From the NCBI GenBank assembly GCA_963812335.1, contig CAWEUU010000004.1, forward strand, positions 1 through 64,000: a stretch of 64,000 bases of DNA, given 5' to 3'. Every line of letters starts with the position of its first letter. Position 1 is the first letter of the stretch. Made by a program: the position numbers and the translations under genes. The notes under the pieces are model-generated. The model was not told the origin of the DNA. It worked only from the letters and a program-made list of their open reading frames with translations, and searched no databases. Shown here piece by piece: positions 36,424 to 45,679 of the stretch. Origin of the DNA: VRUE01 sp963812335. Lineage in GTDB: Bacteria > Actinomycetota > Thermoleophilia > Solirubrobacterales > 70-9.

Positions 36424-37061
36424 ATGCCGAGCGCCTTGGCGGTCCGCCGGGCGCGCTTCGGCCCCTCGGCGAGCGCCCGCGTCAGCGCGATCACGTCCGC
36501 CGGCGTGTCGAGGTCGAGCGCCAGCGAGGGCAGCTCCTCGACTGCAAAGGGCACGCCCGCCTCGCGGGCGGCGGCGACGTGGCGCTCGCGGCTGCCCTCG
36601 CCGAAGGCGGGCCGGATCGCGGCAGGCGGCGAGAGCACCAGCGCGTTGGTGCCGGTGCCGTGCCGGTCGGGGACAATCGCGACGTAGCTCGGCGGGATTC
36701 CGGTCAGCAGCCGGTCCAGCTCGCGCGGGTCGAGCAGCGGGCAGTCGCCGGGAAGCAGCGCGACGCAGGAGGCGCCATCCGCTTCCGCCCGCGCGATTCC
36801 GGCTTCGACGGCGATCACATGGCCCTCGTCGGCAGGGTCGGGCAGCACCTCGGCGCCGGCGGCGGCGGCGAGCTCCTGGGCGTGGGGATCGCCGCTGACG
36901 ACGATCGTGCGCTCGAGCGAGCGCGCCCCGCCGATGGCTTCCAGCGTGTCCTCGAGCATCGCCGCGACCAGCGCCGCGCGGCGCTGGTCGTCGATGCCCG
37001 TGGTGAGGCGCTGCTTCGCGGCGTCGAAGCGCTTCACGGGGAGGATCGCGGTGGCTCTCAC
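36420..37061 (-). CDS. cofC: 2-phospho-L-lactate (or PEP) guanylyltransferase
   Basis: 213 residues, nucleotidyltransferase fold (MobA-like). Activates 2-phospholactate or PEP with GTP for the CofD step. Motifs: ATAILPVKRFDAAKQRL at the N-terminus, ADEGHVIAVEAGIARAEADG, VALLPGDCPLLDP (metal-binding Asp) and RHGTGTNALVLSPP. GTG start overlaps the cofD stop (GTGA) and the stop overlaps the cofE start. Also known as FbiD in actinobacteria. Confidence 0.94.
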   Translation of the reverse strand: MRATAILPVKRFDAAKQRLTTGIDDQRRAALVAAMLEDTLEAIGGARSLERTIVVSGDPHAQELAAAAGAEVLPDPADEGHVIAVEAGIARAEADGASCVALLPGDCPLLDPRELDRLLTGIPPSYVAIVPDRHGTGTNALVLSPPAAIRPAFGEGSRERHVAAAREAGVPFAVEELPSLALDLDTPADVIALTRALAEGPKRARRTAKALGI

Positions 37062-37984
37062 GCGCTTTTGAGCTCACCCACGTAGTCGAGCGCGATCCGC
37101 GCCAGGCGGGCGCGGCCGGCGGCGCCGTCCATCAGCGTCGGAGCGGCCAGGGTCGGCACGTCTCCGGGCGGCGGGTCGGGGTCGCCCTCGTCAACGATCA
37201 TCGCGTCGATCAGGCCGGCGTAGAGCGAGGCGACCCCGGCCGCGGTCGAGGGGCGGCCGACGGCTGCCATGAAGCGCTCGGTCGGGCCCTTGACGACATC
37301 GCCGGCGACGTAGGGGCTGACCGCGATCACCGGGGCCTGCGCGGCGGCGATCGCCTCGCGCATGCCGGGCAGGGCGAGGATCGGGCCGATGCTGATCACC
37401 GGGTTGGAGGGGCCGATCACGATCGCTTCGGCGTCGGCGAGCGCGTCCAGCGCCTGCGCCGTCGGCGCCGCCTCAGCGACCCCCTCCAGCTCGACGCCCT
37501 GGACCTCGGCGTTGCCGCCGTCGACGATCAGGTACTCCTGCAGGCCGCGCCGCCCGGCGGCGGTCAGCACCTTGGTCCGCACCGGCGCCTCGCTCATCGG
37601 CAGCACCCGCGCCGCGACCCCGAGGCCGCGCGCGATCTGCTCCTGCGCGGCCGTCTGGGTGCCGCCCTCGTCGAGGAACTGGCGGCGGTAGAGGCAGGCG
37701 GCCAGGTCGCGGTCGGAGAGGCTGAACCAGTCCGGCGCGCCCAGTCGTGAGAGGCGCTCGAAGACGGTGAAGCCGTCGTCCCGGATGCCCCAGCCGCGCT
37801 CGGCGTCGATTTCGCCGCTGAGCCAGTAGGTGATCAGGTCAGGGTCGGGGGAGACGTGGACGCCGAGCAGCTCGATGTCGTCGCCGGTGTTGGCGATCAC
37901 GGTCAGGTCGGAGCCGATCTCCTCCTGCATGCCGGCGGCGAGTTTGGCGCCCCCGGTGCCGCCGGCCAGCAGCGCGACCCTCAT
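37058..37984 (-). CDS. cofD: 2-phospho-L-lactate transferase
   Basis: 308 residues. Transfers the phospholactyl (or phosphoenolpyruvyl) group to FO. N-terminal ALLAGGTGGAKLAAGM, then VIANTGDDIELLGVHVSPDPD, AIVIGPSNPVISIGPILALPG and AVSPYVAGDVVKGPTERFM are characteristic. It lies 4 nt after the fno stop and overlaps cofC by 4 nt, so fno-cofD-cofC-cofE is one transcript. FbiA is the actinobacterial synonym. Confidence 0.95.
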   Translation of the reverse strand: MRVALLAGGTGGAKLAAGMQEEIGSDLTVIANTGDDIELLGVHVSPDPDLITYWLSGEIDAERGWGIRDDGFTVFERLSRLGAPDWFSLSDRDLAACLYRRQFLDEGGTQTAAQEQIARGLGVAARVLPMSEAPVRTKVLTAAGRRGLQEYLIVDGGNAEVQGVELEGVAEAAPTAQALDALADAEAIVIGPSNPVISIGPILALPGMREAIAAAQAPVIAVSPYVAGDVVKGPTERFMAAVGRPSTAAGVASLYAGLIDAMIVDEGDPDPPPGDVPTLAAPTLMDGAAGRARLARIALDYVGELKSA

Positions 37985-37988
37985 CGCC

Positions 37989-38681
37989 TCACTCCCAGTG
38001 GTCGCCGTCCGGGAGACCGGTGAGCTTGATCCCGGCGTGGGCCTTGTAGCGGACGTTGACCGAGATCAAAAGAGGGGTCAGCTGCTCGACGATCCGCGCC
38101 GTCTCCAGCGGCCCGGCGTTGACTGCGCGCAGACCGGGTATGAGCTCGATCAGGCGGGCGATCCGCGCCTTGTCGGCCTTGCGGTCGCCGCAGATCAGCA
38201 CGTCCTCGTCGAGCACGACGTCCGGGTCGCCGAGGCTGGGTGCGCCGACCGTGTGCAGAGCGGCGACGACGATCACGCCCTCGGGCACCATCTCCTGTGC
38301 CTGTTGCGCGGCCGAGCCCTGCCAGACGCCGAGGCTGCGGGTGGCCTTGCCACTCACCGCGGCGGCGAGCGGCACGGTGCAGTCGACCAGGATCTGCCCC
38401 GGCCGCAGCGCCTCGCGCAGGTTGTTGAGGTTCTCCGACTGGGCGCGGAACGGCACGGTGAGGAAGACGACCTCCGCCCTTCCCGCCGCCTCCTCGTTGA
38501 CCAGGCCCTCGACCGCGGCGCCGGGGACCGCCTCGCGCAGCTTCGCCGCGGCCTCCTCGGCGCGCTCGGCCGAGCGCGAGCCCAGCACGACCGGCCGCCC
38601 GGCCTGGGCCCAGCGCAGCGCCAGCCCGGCGCCAAGGGCGCCGGTGCCGCCGATTATCGGGATCGGTTCGTGCTCGTCCAT
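37989..38681 (-). CDS. fno: NADPH-dependent F420 reductase
   Basis: 230 residues. Rossmann motif PIIGGTGALGAGLALRWAQAG with VVLGSRSAERA as the NADP-binding loop, followed by VVFLTVPFRAQSENLNNL, LVDCTVPLAAAV and VICGDRK-type VLICGDRKADKARI, as in Fno/NpdG. It exchanges hydride between NADPH and F420. It heads the F420 operon, about 55 nt from the divergent HMG-CoA lyase gene. A TAGACT box lies 11 nt upstream of the ATG. Intact frame. Confidence 0.92.
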   Translation of the reverse strand: MDEHEPIPIIGGTGALGAGLALRWAQAGRPVVLGSRSAERAEEAAAKLREAVPGAAVEGLVNEEAAGRAEVVFLTVPFRAQSENLNNLREALRPGQILVDCTVPLAAAVSGKATRSLGVWQGSAAQQAQEMVPEGVIVVAALHTVGAPSLGDPDVVLDEDVLICGDRKADKARIARLIELIPGLRAVNAGPLETARIVEQLTPLLISVNVRYKAHAGIKLTGLPDGDHWE

Positions 38682-38723
38682 TCGGGGGGCGGAGTCTATG
38701 CTCACGCGCGCTTCGGCCCGGTC

Positions 38724-38729
38724 TAAGCT
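38724..38729 (+). promoter_or_regulatory. -10 box of leaderless HMG-CoA lyase gene
   Basis: TAAGCT, 7 nt before the GTG at 38737, no Shine-Dalgarno. Confidence 0.45.
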
Positions 38730-38736
38730 TTCCTGC

Positions 38737-39654
38737 GTGGATGGCCTGCCGAGCAGCGTGCGGATCCGCGAGGTCGGCCCTCGCGACGGCTTCCAGAACG
38801 AGCCGGAGACGATCGCAACCGCGGACAAGGTGCGGCTGATCGACATGCTCTCGGCCAGCGGGCTGCGGCGGATCGAGCTGACGTCGTTCGTCCGAGCCGA
38901 CGTGATCCCGCAGCTCTCGGATGCCGAGCAGGTGCTGGGTGCGGTGCAGCGGCGCGAGGGAGTCTCCTTCTCACTGCTGATCCCGAACGAGCGCGGTCTT
39001 GAGCGGGCACTCGAGCAGCGCGAGCGCTTCGACGAGATCAACGTCTTCGTCTCCGCCTCGGAGACCCACAACCGCAAGAACGTCAACCGCCCGATCGAGG
39101 AGTCGCTGGTCGGTCTGGAGCGGACTCTGGCAACCGCCCGCGCGGCCGGCCTGCGCTGCGAGGGCGTGATCTCGACCTCCTTCGGCTGCCCCTACGAGGG
39201 CGAGGTGCCCCCGGAGAGGGTCTTCGCGATCGCTGAGCGGCTCGCCGCGGCGGGCTGCGCCGAGGTCGGCTTCGGCGACACCACCGGGATGGCCAATCCG
39301 CGCCAGGTCGGCGAGTTCTTCGCCGCCGCGGACGAGCGGCTGGGCGGCGCCGAGCTGACCGCGCACTTCCACAACACGCGCGGCCAGGGCCTCGCCAACG
39401 TTCTCGCGGCGCTCGAGCAGGGCGTCGAGTCCTTCGAGGCGAGCTTCGGCGAGCTCGGCGGCTGCCCGGTGCCGGCAGGGGCCACCGGCAACGTCGCCAG
39501 CGAGGACGTGGTCTCGATGCTGCATGAGATGGGGGTCGAGACCGGGATCGACCTGCCGCGCCTGATCGAGGCCTCGCGTGCCGCGCAGGAGGTGCTGGGG
39601 CGCCCGTTGGGTGCACACGTGCTGACCGCGGGGCCGGTCGATTGGCTTCGTTGA
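38737..39654 (+). CDS. mvaB: hydroxymethylglutaryl-CoA lyase
   Basis: 305 residues, DRE-TIM metallolyase cleaving HMG-CoA to acetoacetate and acetyl-CoA. Motifs: IREVGPRDGFQNEP (catalytic Arg-Asp), RRIELTSFVRADVIPQLSDA, STSFGCPYEGEVPPERV, GFGDTTGMANP, TAHFHNTRGQG (metal-binding His pair) and GGCPVPAGATGNVASEDVV with the mobile-loop Cys. Overlaps the next gene by TTGA. With the carboxyltransferase downstream it fits leucine degradation or acetoacetate formation. Confidence 0.94.
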   Translation: MDGLPSSVRIREVGPRDGFQNEPETIATADKVRLIDMLSASGLRRIELTSFVRADVIPQLSDAEQVLGAVQRREGVSFSLLIPNERGLERALEQRERFDEINVFVSASETHNRKNVNRPIEESLVGLERTLATARAAGLRCEGVISTSFGCPYEGEVPPERVFAIAERLAAAGCAEVGFGDTTGMANPRQVGEFFAAADERLGGAELTAHFHNTRGQGLANVLAALEQGVESFEASFGELGGCPVPAGATGNVASEDVVSMLHEMGVETGIDLPRLIEASRAAQEVLGRPLGAHVLTAGPVDWLR

Positions 39655-40742
39655 GAGCCGACGTCGAGGCATTGGCCGCGATCCGGCGCGGCGCCACCGA
39701 AGCGGGCGAACGCGCGGGGGCGGAGTGGCTGGCCGAGCGGCTCGAGGCGGCCGGCGCCGCGGACGTGCGCCTGCGCGAGTTCCGCTACCAGGGCACCTAC
39801 GCGGTTGCGCAGGCGGCGCACTACGCCTTCGCGATGCTCGGCGGTCCCTTCGCCCTAGCGGCGGCGGTCTCCTACGATCTCGATTTCTCCGGCCGCAACC
39901 AGTGGCTGCGGCGGCTGCTGCCGGCCGGGACGGGGACCAACGTCGTCGCTCGCCTGCCGGCGCGCGGCGAGCGGCGCCGCACCCTCGTCCTCGTCGCCCA
40001 CCACGACGCCGCACACACCGGCCTGATCTGGAGTGAGTGGCTGGTGCGGAAGTCGCGCGGCGGCTCCTACGGAAACCTGCCGATGCTGGCCTTCGGGCTG
40101 GCCGCGATGCGGCGCACGCGCCGTGCGGGGCGGGCATTGCTGGCGCTGGGGATCGCGGTCGAGGCCAACGTCGCGCGCAGCCCGATCGTGCCCGGGGCGA
40201 ACGACAACGCGACGGGCGTCGCGGCGACGCTGGCCCTGGCCGAACGCTGGCTGCGCGAGCCATTGCCCGGCTGTGAGGTGATCGTGTTGCTGCCGGGCTG
40301 CGAGGAGCCCGGCATGGGGGGGATGGCCGCCTGGATGGAGGCCGAGGGGCGCAATCTCGATCCGGCGAGCACCCTGGTTCTGGGGCTCGACACGATCGGC
40401 TCGGGCGAGCCGGTGGTCGCCGCGAGCGAGGGCCCGCCGCGCCCGGTCCGCTTCCGCGACGCCGACCTCGCGATCGCCGACGCCGGCGCCCGCCGGGCAG
40501 GGCTCGAACCGCCGGCGCGCGCCCGGATCGGCGGCTGGACCGACCCGGCGCTGTCGTTGCTCGCCGGCCTGCCGACGATCTCGATGCTCTCCTTCCGCGA
40601 CGGGATGATGACCGACCTGCACCGCATGACCGACACGCCCGACCGCGTCGACTGGGGCTCGGTCGAGCGCTGCCTGGCGATCGCCGCCGGGATCGGCGAG
40701 GAGTGGGCTGCGGGCAGGACCGCGGATAAGCTGCCGCCGTGA
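39651..40742 (+). CDS. M28 family zinc peptidase
   Basis: 363 residues, no obvious signal peptide. Binuclear zinc site motifs: LVLVAHHDAAHTG (His-Asp), GANDNATGVAATLALAE (Asp), LLPGCEEPGMGG (Glu-Glu) and a late His in MMTDLHRMTDTPDRVDW. The hydrophobic stretch at residues 45-70 may be a membrane contact. The TTG at 39651 gives a 4-nt overlap; TTG at 39642 is an alternative. It sits between two acyl-CoA genes with overlapping ends, so it may hydrolyse an aminoacyl or N-acyl substrate of that pathway; the substrate is unknown. Confidence 0.85.
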   Translation: MRADVEALAAIRRGATEAGERAGAEWLAERLEAAGAADVRLREFRYQGTYAVAQAAHYAFAMLGGPFALAAAVSYDLDFSGRNQWLRRLLPAGTGTNVVARLPARGERRRTLVLVAHHDAAHTGLIWSEWLVRKSRGGSYGNLPMLAFGLAAMRRTRRAGRALLALGIAVEANVARSPIVPGANDNATGVAATLALAERWLREPLPGCEVIVLLPGCEEPGMGGMAAWMEAEGRNLDPASTLVLGLDTIGSGEPVVAASEGPPRPVRFRDADLAIADAGARRAGLEPPARARIGGWTDPALSLLAGLPTISMLSFRDGMMTDLHRMTDTPDRVDWGSVERCLAIAAGIGEEWAAGRTADKLPP

Positions 40743-42269
40743 CGACGGGAGACGAGTTCAGCGCGGCGCTCGAGGCGGCCCTCGCGGGCGGCCCCGCGGC
40801 GCCACCAGGAGAAGACCGCCGAGCAGGGCAAGCTGCCGGTGCGCGAGCGCGTCGCGCGCCTGGTCGACGAGGGCTCCTTCGCCGAGGAGGGGCTGCTGGC
40901 CAACTGGGACGAGGAGGGCCTCGGCGCCGATGGTGTCGTCACCGGGATGGCGACGATCGGCGGCCGCCGCGTCGCGCTGATGGCAAACGACCCGACCGTG
41001 AAGGCGGGCTCGTGGGGGCCGAAGACGGTCGAGAAGATCCTCCGCATCCAGGAACGGGCGCTGAGCCTGCAGTTGCCGATCGTCTACCTGGTCGACTCGG
41101 CCGGGGCGCGGATCACCGACCAGGTTCAGATGTTCCCCGGCCGCCGCGGCGCCGGGCGCATATTCCACAACGAGGTGCGGCTCTCCGGCCAGGTGCCGCA
41201 GATCTGCCTGCTGTTCGGCCCGAGCGCCGCCGGCGGCGCCTACATTCCCGCCTTCTGTGACGTCGTGATCATGCGCGAGGGCAACGCCTCGATGTATCTG
41301 GGGTCGCCGCGGATGGCCGAGATGGTGATCGGCGAGAAGGTGACGCTGGAGGAGATGGGCGGGGCGAAGATGCACACCGGGGTCTCCGGCTGTGGGCACT
41401 TCCTGGTCAAGTCCGACGAGGAAGGGATCGACCTCGCCCAGCGTTACCTCTCCTACATTCCGGGCAACTGGCGCGAGGCGCCGCCCGCGGCCGAGCCGGC
41501 GGCACCCGCCTCCGAGACGCCGATCGCGGAGATCGTCCCCGCCGACGAGAACCGGCCCTTCGACATGCGCGAGCTGCTCGACGTGCTGCTCGACGCGGGG
41601 TCCTTGCTCCAGGTGCATGAGCGCTGGGCGAAAGAGCTGATCGTCGGCTACGGGCGGCTCGACGGGCAGGTCGTCGGCGTGGTCGCCAACCAGCCGCGGC
41701 AGAAGGGCGGAGTGCTCTTCGTCGACTCGGCCGACAAGGCGGCGCGCTTCATCCAGACCTGCAACGCCTTCAACGTGCCGCTGCTCTTCCTCGCCGATGT
41801 GCCCGGCTTCATGATCGGCACCGCGGTCGAGCGCCAGGGGATTATCCGCCACGGGGCGAAGATGATCAGCGCCGTCTCCGAAGCGACTGTGCCCAAGCTC
41901 AGCGTCATCGTGCGCAAGGCGTACGGCGCCGGCCTCTACGCGATGGCCGGGCCGGCCTTCGAGCCCGACTGCTGCATCGCCCTGCCCAGCGCCTCGATCG
42001 CGGTGATGGGGCCCGAGGCGGCGATCAACGCCGTCTTCTTCAACCAGATTCAGCAGATCGACGACGAGGCCGAGCGGGCCGAGTTCGTCGCGCGCAAACG
42101 GGCGGAGTACGGGGCCGATATCGACATCCTCCACCTCGCCTCGGAGCTGGTCGTCGATGCCGTCATCCCGCCCGAGGAATTGCGCGCCGAGCTGGTTCGT
42201 CGCTTCGCCGCGGCGGCGAGCAAGGACCGGCGCTTCGCCGAGCGCCGCAACCCGGTCACGCCCGCCTAG
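40739..42269 (+). CDS. acyl-CoA carboxylase carboxyltransferase (beta) subunit, one frameshift
   Basis: About 509 residues, crotonase-fold biotin-dependent carboxyltransferase. Seen: KLPVRERVARLVDEGSFAEEG, DGVVTGMATIGGRRVALMAND, LVDSAGARITDQVQMFPGRRG, LFGPSAAGGAYIPAFCDVVIM, LADVPGFMIGTAVERQGII and AGLYAMAGPAFEPDCCIALPS. The RITDQ and GAGRIFHNEVRLSGQVPQI segments resemble methylcrotonyl/geranyl-CoA carboxylase beta chains. One indel near 40800 separates the first 20 residues. GTG overlaps the peptidase stop. No biotin carboxylase gene is nearby. Partner to HMG-CoA lyase in leucine catabolism is plausible. Confidence 0.92.
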
Positions 42270-42271
42270 CT

Positions 42272-42994
42272 ATGGCGGTGGGCGCCGCGGCCGTCGCGGT
42301 GCAGGGGCTGCACGTCCGCCGCGGCGGCAGGCCGGTTCTGCACGGGCTCTCCTTCGCCGTTGCCGCCGGCTCCGTCACCGGCCTGCTCGGGCCGAGCGGC
42401 TGCGGCAAGACGACGCTGATGCGGGCGATAGTCGGCGTGCAGAAGGTCGAGGGTGGCCGGGTCGAGGTGCTCGGCGCCGCGGCCGGGTCGCCGCCGCTGC
42501 GCGCACGGGTCGGCTACGTGACCCAGGCGCCCTCGGTCTACCGCGACCTCACCGTGCGCGAGAACCTGCGCTACTTCGCGCGCGTGCTCGGCGCGCCGCA
42601 CGAGCGGATCGGGGCGGCGATAGGGACGGTGGCGCTGGAGGGGCAGGCCGAGCAGGTCGTATCGAGTCTCTCTGGCGGACAGAGCGCCAGGGTCTCGCTG
42701 GCCACGGCGCTGCTCGGAGAGCCCGACCTGCTCGTGCTCGACGAGCCGACGGTCGGGCTCGACCCGGTCCTGCGCCGCGACCTCTGGGGCGCCTTCCGCG
42801 ACCTCGCCGCCGCCGGCACGACCCTGCTCGTGTCCAGCCACGTGATGGAGGAGGCCGAGCACTGCGACGAGCTGCTGTTGATGCGCGACGGCGACCTGCT
42901 CGCGACGGAATCGCCCGCATCGCTGCGGGCACGGACCGGACAGGAGCAGCTCGACCAGGCCTTCCTGGCGCTGATCGAGGAGCGCGAGGCGTGA
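42272..42994 (+). CDS. ABC transporter ATP-binding protein
   Basis: 240 residues. Walker A GLLGPSGCGKTTLMRAI, Q-loop VTQAPSVYRDLTVRENL, signature SLSGGQSARVSLATALL, Walker B LLVLDEPTVGLDP and H-loop LLVSSHVMEEAEHCDELLL. The DrrA/CcmA type of exporter ATPase. Its TGA overlaps the GTG of the permease gene. It starts 2 nt after the carboxyltransferase stop. Confidence 0.94.
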   Translation: MAVGAAAVAVQGLHVRRGGRPVLHGLSFAVAAGSVTGLLGPSGCGKTTLMRAIVGVQKVEGGRVEVLGAAAGSPPLRARVGYVTQAPSVYRDLTVRENLRYFARVLGAPHERIGAAIGTVALEGQAEQVVSSLSGGQSARVSLATALLGEPDLLVLDEPTVGLDPVLRRDLWGAFRDLAAAGTTLLVSSHVMEEAEHCDELLLMRDGDLLATESPASLRARTGQEQLDQAFLALIEEREA

Positions 42995-43731
42995 TCGGCG
43001 CCCGCATCACCTGGGCGACGGCGCTGCGGGTGCTGACCCAGCTGCGGCGCGACCCGCGCACGATCGTCCTGCTGCTCGGCGTGCCGCCGTTCCTGCTCGC
43101 CCTGCTCAAGGGCGCCTACCACCAGCAGCCGGAGACCTTCCAGCACGTCGGCGGCCCCCTTGTCGGCCTCTTCCCCTTCAGCACGATGTTCGTGGTCACC
43201 TCGATCACGATGCTGCGCGAGCGCACCACGGGCACGCTCGAGCGGTTGATGTCGCTGCCGCTGGCCAAGCTCGACCTGCTCTTCGGCTACGGGATCGCCT
43301 TCGCCGTCGTCGCCGTCGTGCAGGCGGGGCTGACCAGCGCCTTCGCCTTCGGCGTCCTCGGCCTCGACACCGCCGGCTCGACCGCAGCAGTCGTCGCGCT
43401 CGCGGTCGGCAACGCGCTGCTGGGGATGTCGCTCGGCCTCTTCGTCAGCGCCTTCGCCCGCACCGAGTTCCAGGCGGTCCAGTTCATGCCTGCGTTCGTC
43501 TTCCCGCAGTTGCTGCTCTGCGGCCTCTTCGTCGCCCGCGACCAGATGATCGGTGTGCTGCAGATCGTCTCCGACACGATGCCGCTGACCTACGCCTTCG
43601 AGGCGCTGGAGAGCGTCACCACGGAGGGCTCGCTGGGCTCGCGCGGGACGCTCGACGTGGTCGTGATCGCGGGCGCGACTCTGTTGCTGCTGGCGCTCGG
43701 GGCGCTCACGCTGAGGCGGCGAACTCCGTGA
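42991..43731 (+). CDS. ABC-2 type transporter permease
   Basis: 246 residues, six predicted transmembrane helices. Typical blocks are LRRDPRTIVLLLGVPPFLLALL, FPFSTMFVVTSITMLRERTTGTLERLM and FMPAFVFPQLLLCGLFVARDQM, plus DTMPLTYAFEAL. Forms an exporter with the ATPase, DrrB-like; the cargo is unknown. The last 26 nt overlap the convergent acetoacetyl-CoA synthetase gene. Confidence 0.92.
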   Translation: MIGARITWATALRVLTQLRRDPRTIVLLLGVPPFLLALLKGAYHQQPETFQHVGGPLVGLFPFSTMFVVTSITMLRERTTGTLERLMSLPLAKLDLLFGYGIAFAVVAVVQAGLTSAFAFGVLGLDTAGSTAAVVALAVGNALLGMSLGLFVSAFARTEFQAVQFMPAFVFPQLLLCGLFVARDQMIGVLQIVSDTMPLTYAFEALESVTTEGSLGSRGTLDVVVIAGATLLLLALGALTLRRRTP

Positions 43732-45679
43732 ACCAGTCGAGCGCCTCGGGGTTGGCGAGCGAGTCGCGACTGGCGGCCTGCTCGGGAGGCGTGCCCATCA
43801 GGATCCGCTTGACCGGGACCTCGAGCGCCTTGCCGCTGAGCGTGCGTGGCACCGCGGCGATCGCGTAGACCTCGTCGGGCACGTGTCGCGGCGAGCACTG
43901 CTCGCGCACGCGGCGGGCGATCTCGCGGCGCAGCCCGTCGTCGAGCTCGGCGCCCTCGCGCAGGACGACGAAGAGCGGCATCCAGCCCTCGGTGCCGGGC
44001 CGGGGGATGTCGACGACGAGCGCGTCGACGATCTCGTCGACGGCGAGCACGGCACGGTAGATCTCGCTGGTGCCCATGCGGATGCCGGAGCGGTTGATCG
44101 TCGAGTCCGAACGGCCGTAGATGACGGCGGTGCCGCGCGAGGTGATCTCGATCCAGTCGCCGTGGCGCCAGACGCCGGGGTAGTGCTCGAAGTAGCTGGC
44201 CCGGTAACGGCTGCCGTCGGGGTCGTTCCAGAAGCGCACCGGCATCGAGGGCATCGGCTCGGTGACGACGAGCTCGCCGACTTCGTCGATCACGGAGTGG
44301 CCGTCCTCATCCCAGGCCTCGACCGCGGCGCCCAGCGCCCGCGCCTGCAGCTCGCCGCGGTAGACGGGCAGCAGCGGCGTGCCGCCGACGAAGGCGGTGC
44401 AGAGGTCGGTGCCGCCGCTGGTCGAGAAGAGCCAGGTGTCGGCGCCGAGCTGGTCGTAGATCCAGTCGAAGCCCTCGGGTGACAGCGGCGAGCCGGTCGA
44501 GCCGATCGCCCCCAGGCGGCCGAGGTCGCGGCCGGCACCGGGGTCGACCTTGTCCTTCATGCAGGCGGCGATGTAGGAGGCGCTGGTGCCGAACATGGTC
44601 ACCTCGGCGCGCGCGGCGAGATCCCACAGCACGCTCATGTCGGGGTGGCCGGGGCTGCCGTCGTAGAGCACGATCGCGGCCCTGGTGAGCAGGCCGGAGA
44701 CGAGGAAGTTCCACATCATCCAACCGGTCGTCGTGAACCAGAAGAGGCGGTCGCCGGGGTGCGCGTCGACGTGCAGGTTGAGCTTCTTCAGATGCTCGAG
44801 CAGGATGCCGCCCTGGCTCTGCACGATCGCCTTCGGCAGCCCGGTCGTGCCGGAGGAGTAGAGGACCCAGAGCGGGTGCTCGAAGGGAACCCGCTCGAAG
44901 CTCGGGTCGGCGCCCTCGCCGGCGGCGAGCAGCTCGTCCCAGCGGCTTGCCTCGCGCAGGCCGGAGAGGTCCGGCTCGGGGTCGAGGTAGGGGAGGACGA
45001 CGGTCTGCCGCAGGCTCGGCATCGCCGCCTGCAGCTCGGCGAGCACGTCGCGGCGGTCGAAGTCCTTGCCGCCGTAGCGGTAGCCGTCGACCGCGAACAG
45101 CACCTTGGGCTCGATCTGGGCGAAGCGGTCGATCACGCTGGCCGGGCCGAAGTCGGGCGAGCAGCTCGACCAGACTGCGCCAAGCGAGGCGGTGGCGAGG
45201 AAGGCGACGATCGCCTCTGGGACGTTCGGCATGTAGGCGACGACGCGGTCTCCGCGCTGCACCCCGAGCTCGCGCAGGCCGGCGGCGACGGCGCCGACCT
45301 GGGTGCGCAGCTCGCCCCAGCTCAGCTCGTCGAGCTCGCGCAGCTCGGAGGCGTGCAGGATCGCCGGCTCGTCGTCCTGCTTTCCGGCGAAGGCGTGCTC
45401 GGCGTAGTTGAGGCGGCTACCCGCGAACCACTGGGCGCCCGGCATATCGCGGCTGCCGAGCACGCGGTCGTAGCCACCGTCGGCCCGCACCCCGAAGAAG
45501 TCCCAGATCGAGGACCAGAAGCCCTCGAGGTCGTCGACGGACCAGCGCCAGAGCTCGTCGTAGCCGTCGAAGCTCAAGCCGCGCTCGGTCGCCAGCCAAC
45601 GCATGTACTCGGTCATCCGCGCCCGCTCGACCAGGTCCGCGGGCGGGTCCCAGAGCTTCTCCGGCGGCGTTGCGGTCAC
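43706..45679 (-). CDS. acetoacetate--CoA ligase
   Basis: 657 residues, the length of acetoacetyl-CoA synthetases. AMP-binding motif WVLYSSGTTGLPKAIVQSQGG, then WFTTTGWMMWNFLVSGLL, FSTSGGTDLCTAFVGG, HGDWIEITSRGTAVIYGRSDSTINRSGIRMG and the C-terminal lysine region AAVPRTLSGKALEVPVK. N-terminal WSVDDLEGFWSSIWDFFGV is diagnostic. GTG at 45679 overlaps the upstream hydrolase stop (GTGA). It activates acetoacetate, the product of HMG-CoA lyase nearby, and feeds the crotonyl-CoA route. Confidence 0.95.
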   Translation of the reverse strand: MTATPPEKLWDPPADLVERARMTEYMRWLATERGLSFDGYDELWRWSVDDLEGFWSSIWDFFGVRADGGYDRVLGSRDMPGAQWFAGSRLNYAEHAFAGKQDDEPAILHASELRELDELSWGELRTQVGAVAAGLRELGVQRGDRVVAYMPNVPEAIVAFLATASLGAVWSSCSPDFGPASVIDRFAQIEPKVLFAVDGYRYGGKDFDRRDVLAELQAAMPSLRQTVVLPYLDPEPDLSGLREASRWDELLAAGEGADPSFERVPFEHPLWVLYSSGTTGLPKAIVQSQGGILLEHLKKLNLHVDAHPGDRLFWFTTTGWMMWNFLVSGLLTRAAIVLYDGSPGHPDMSVLWDLAARAEVTMFGTSASYIAACMKDKVDPGAGRDLGRLGAIGSTGSPLSPEGFDWIYDQLGADTWLFSTSGGTDLCTAFVGGTPLLPVYRGELQARALGAAVEAWDEDGHSVIDEVGELVVTEPMPSMPVRFWNDPDGSRYRASYFEHYPGVWRHGDWIEITSRGTAVIYGRSDSTINRSGIRMGTSEIYRAVLAVDEIVDALVVDIPRPGTEGWMPLFVVLREGAELDDGLRREIARRVREQCSPRHVPDEVYAIAAVPRTLSGKALEVPVKRILMGTPPEQAASRDSLANPEALDWFTEFAASA

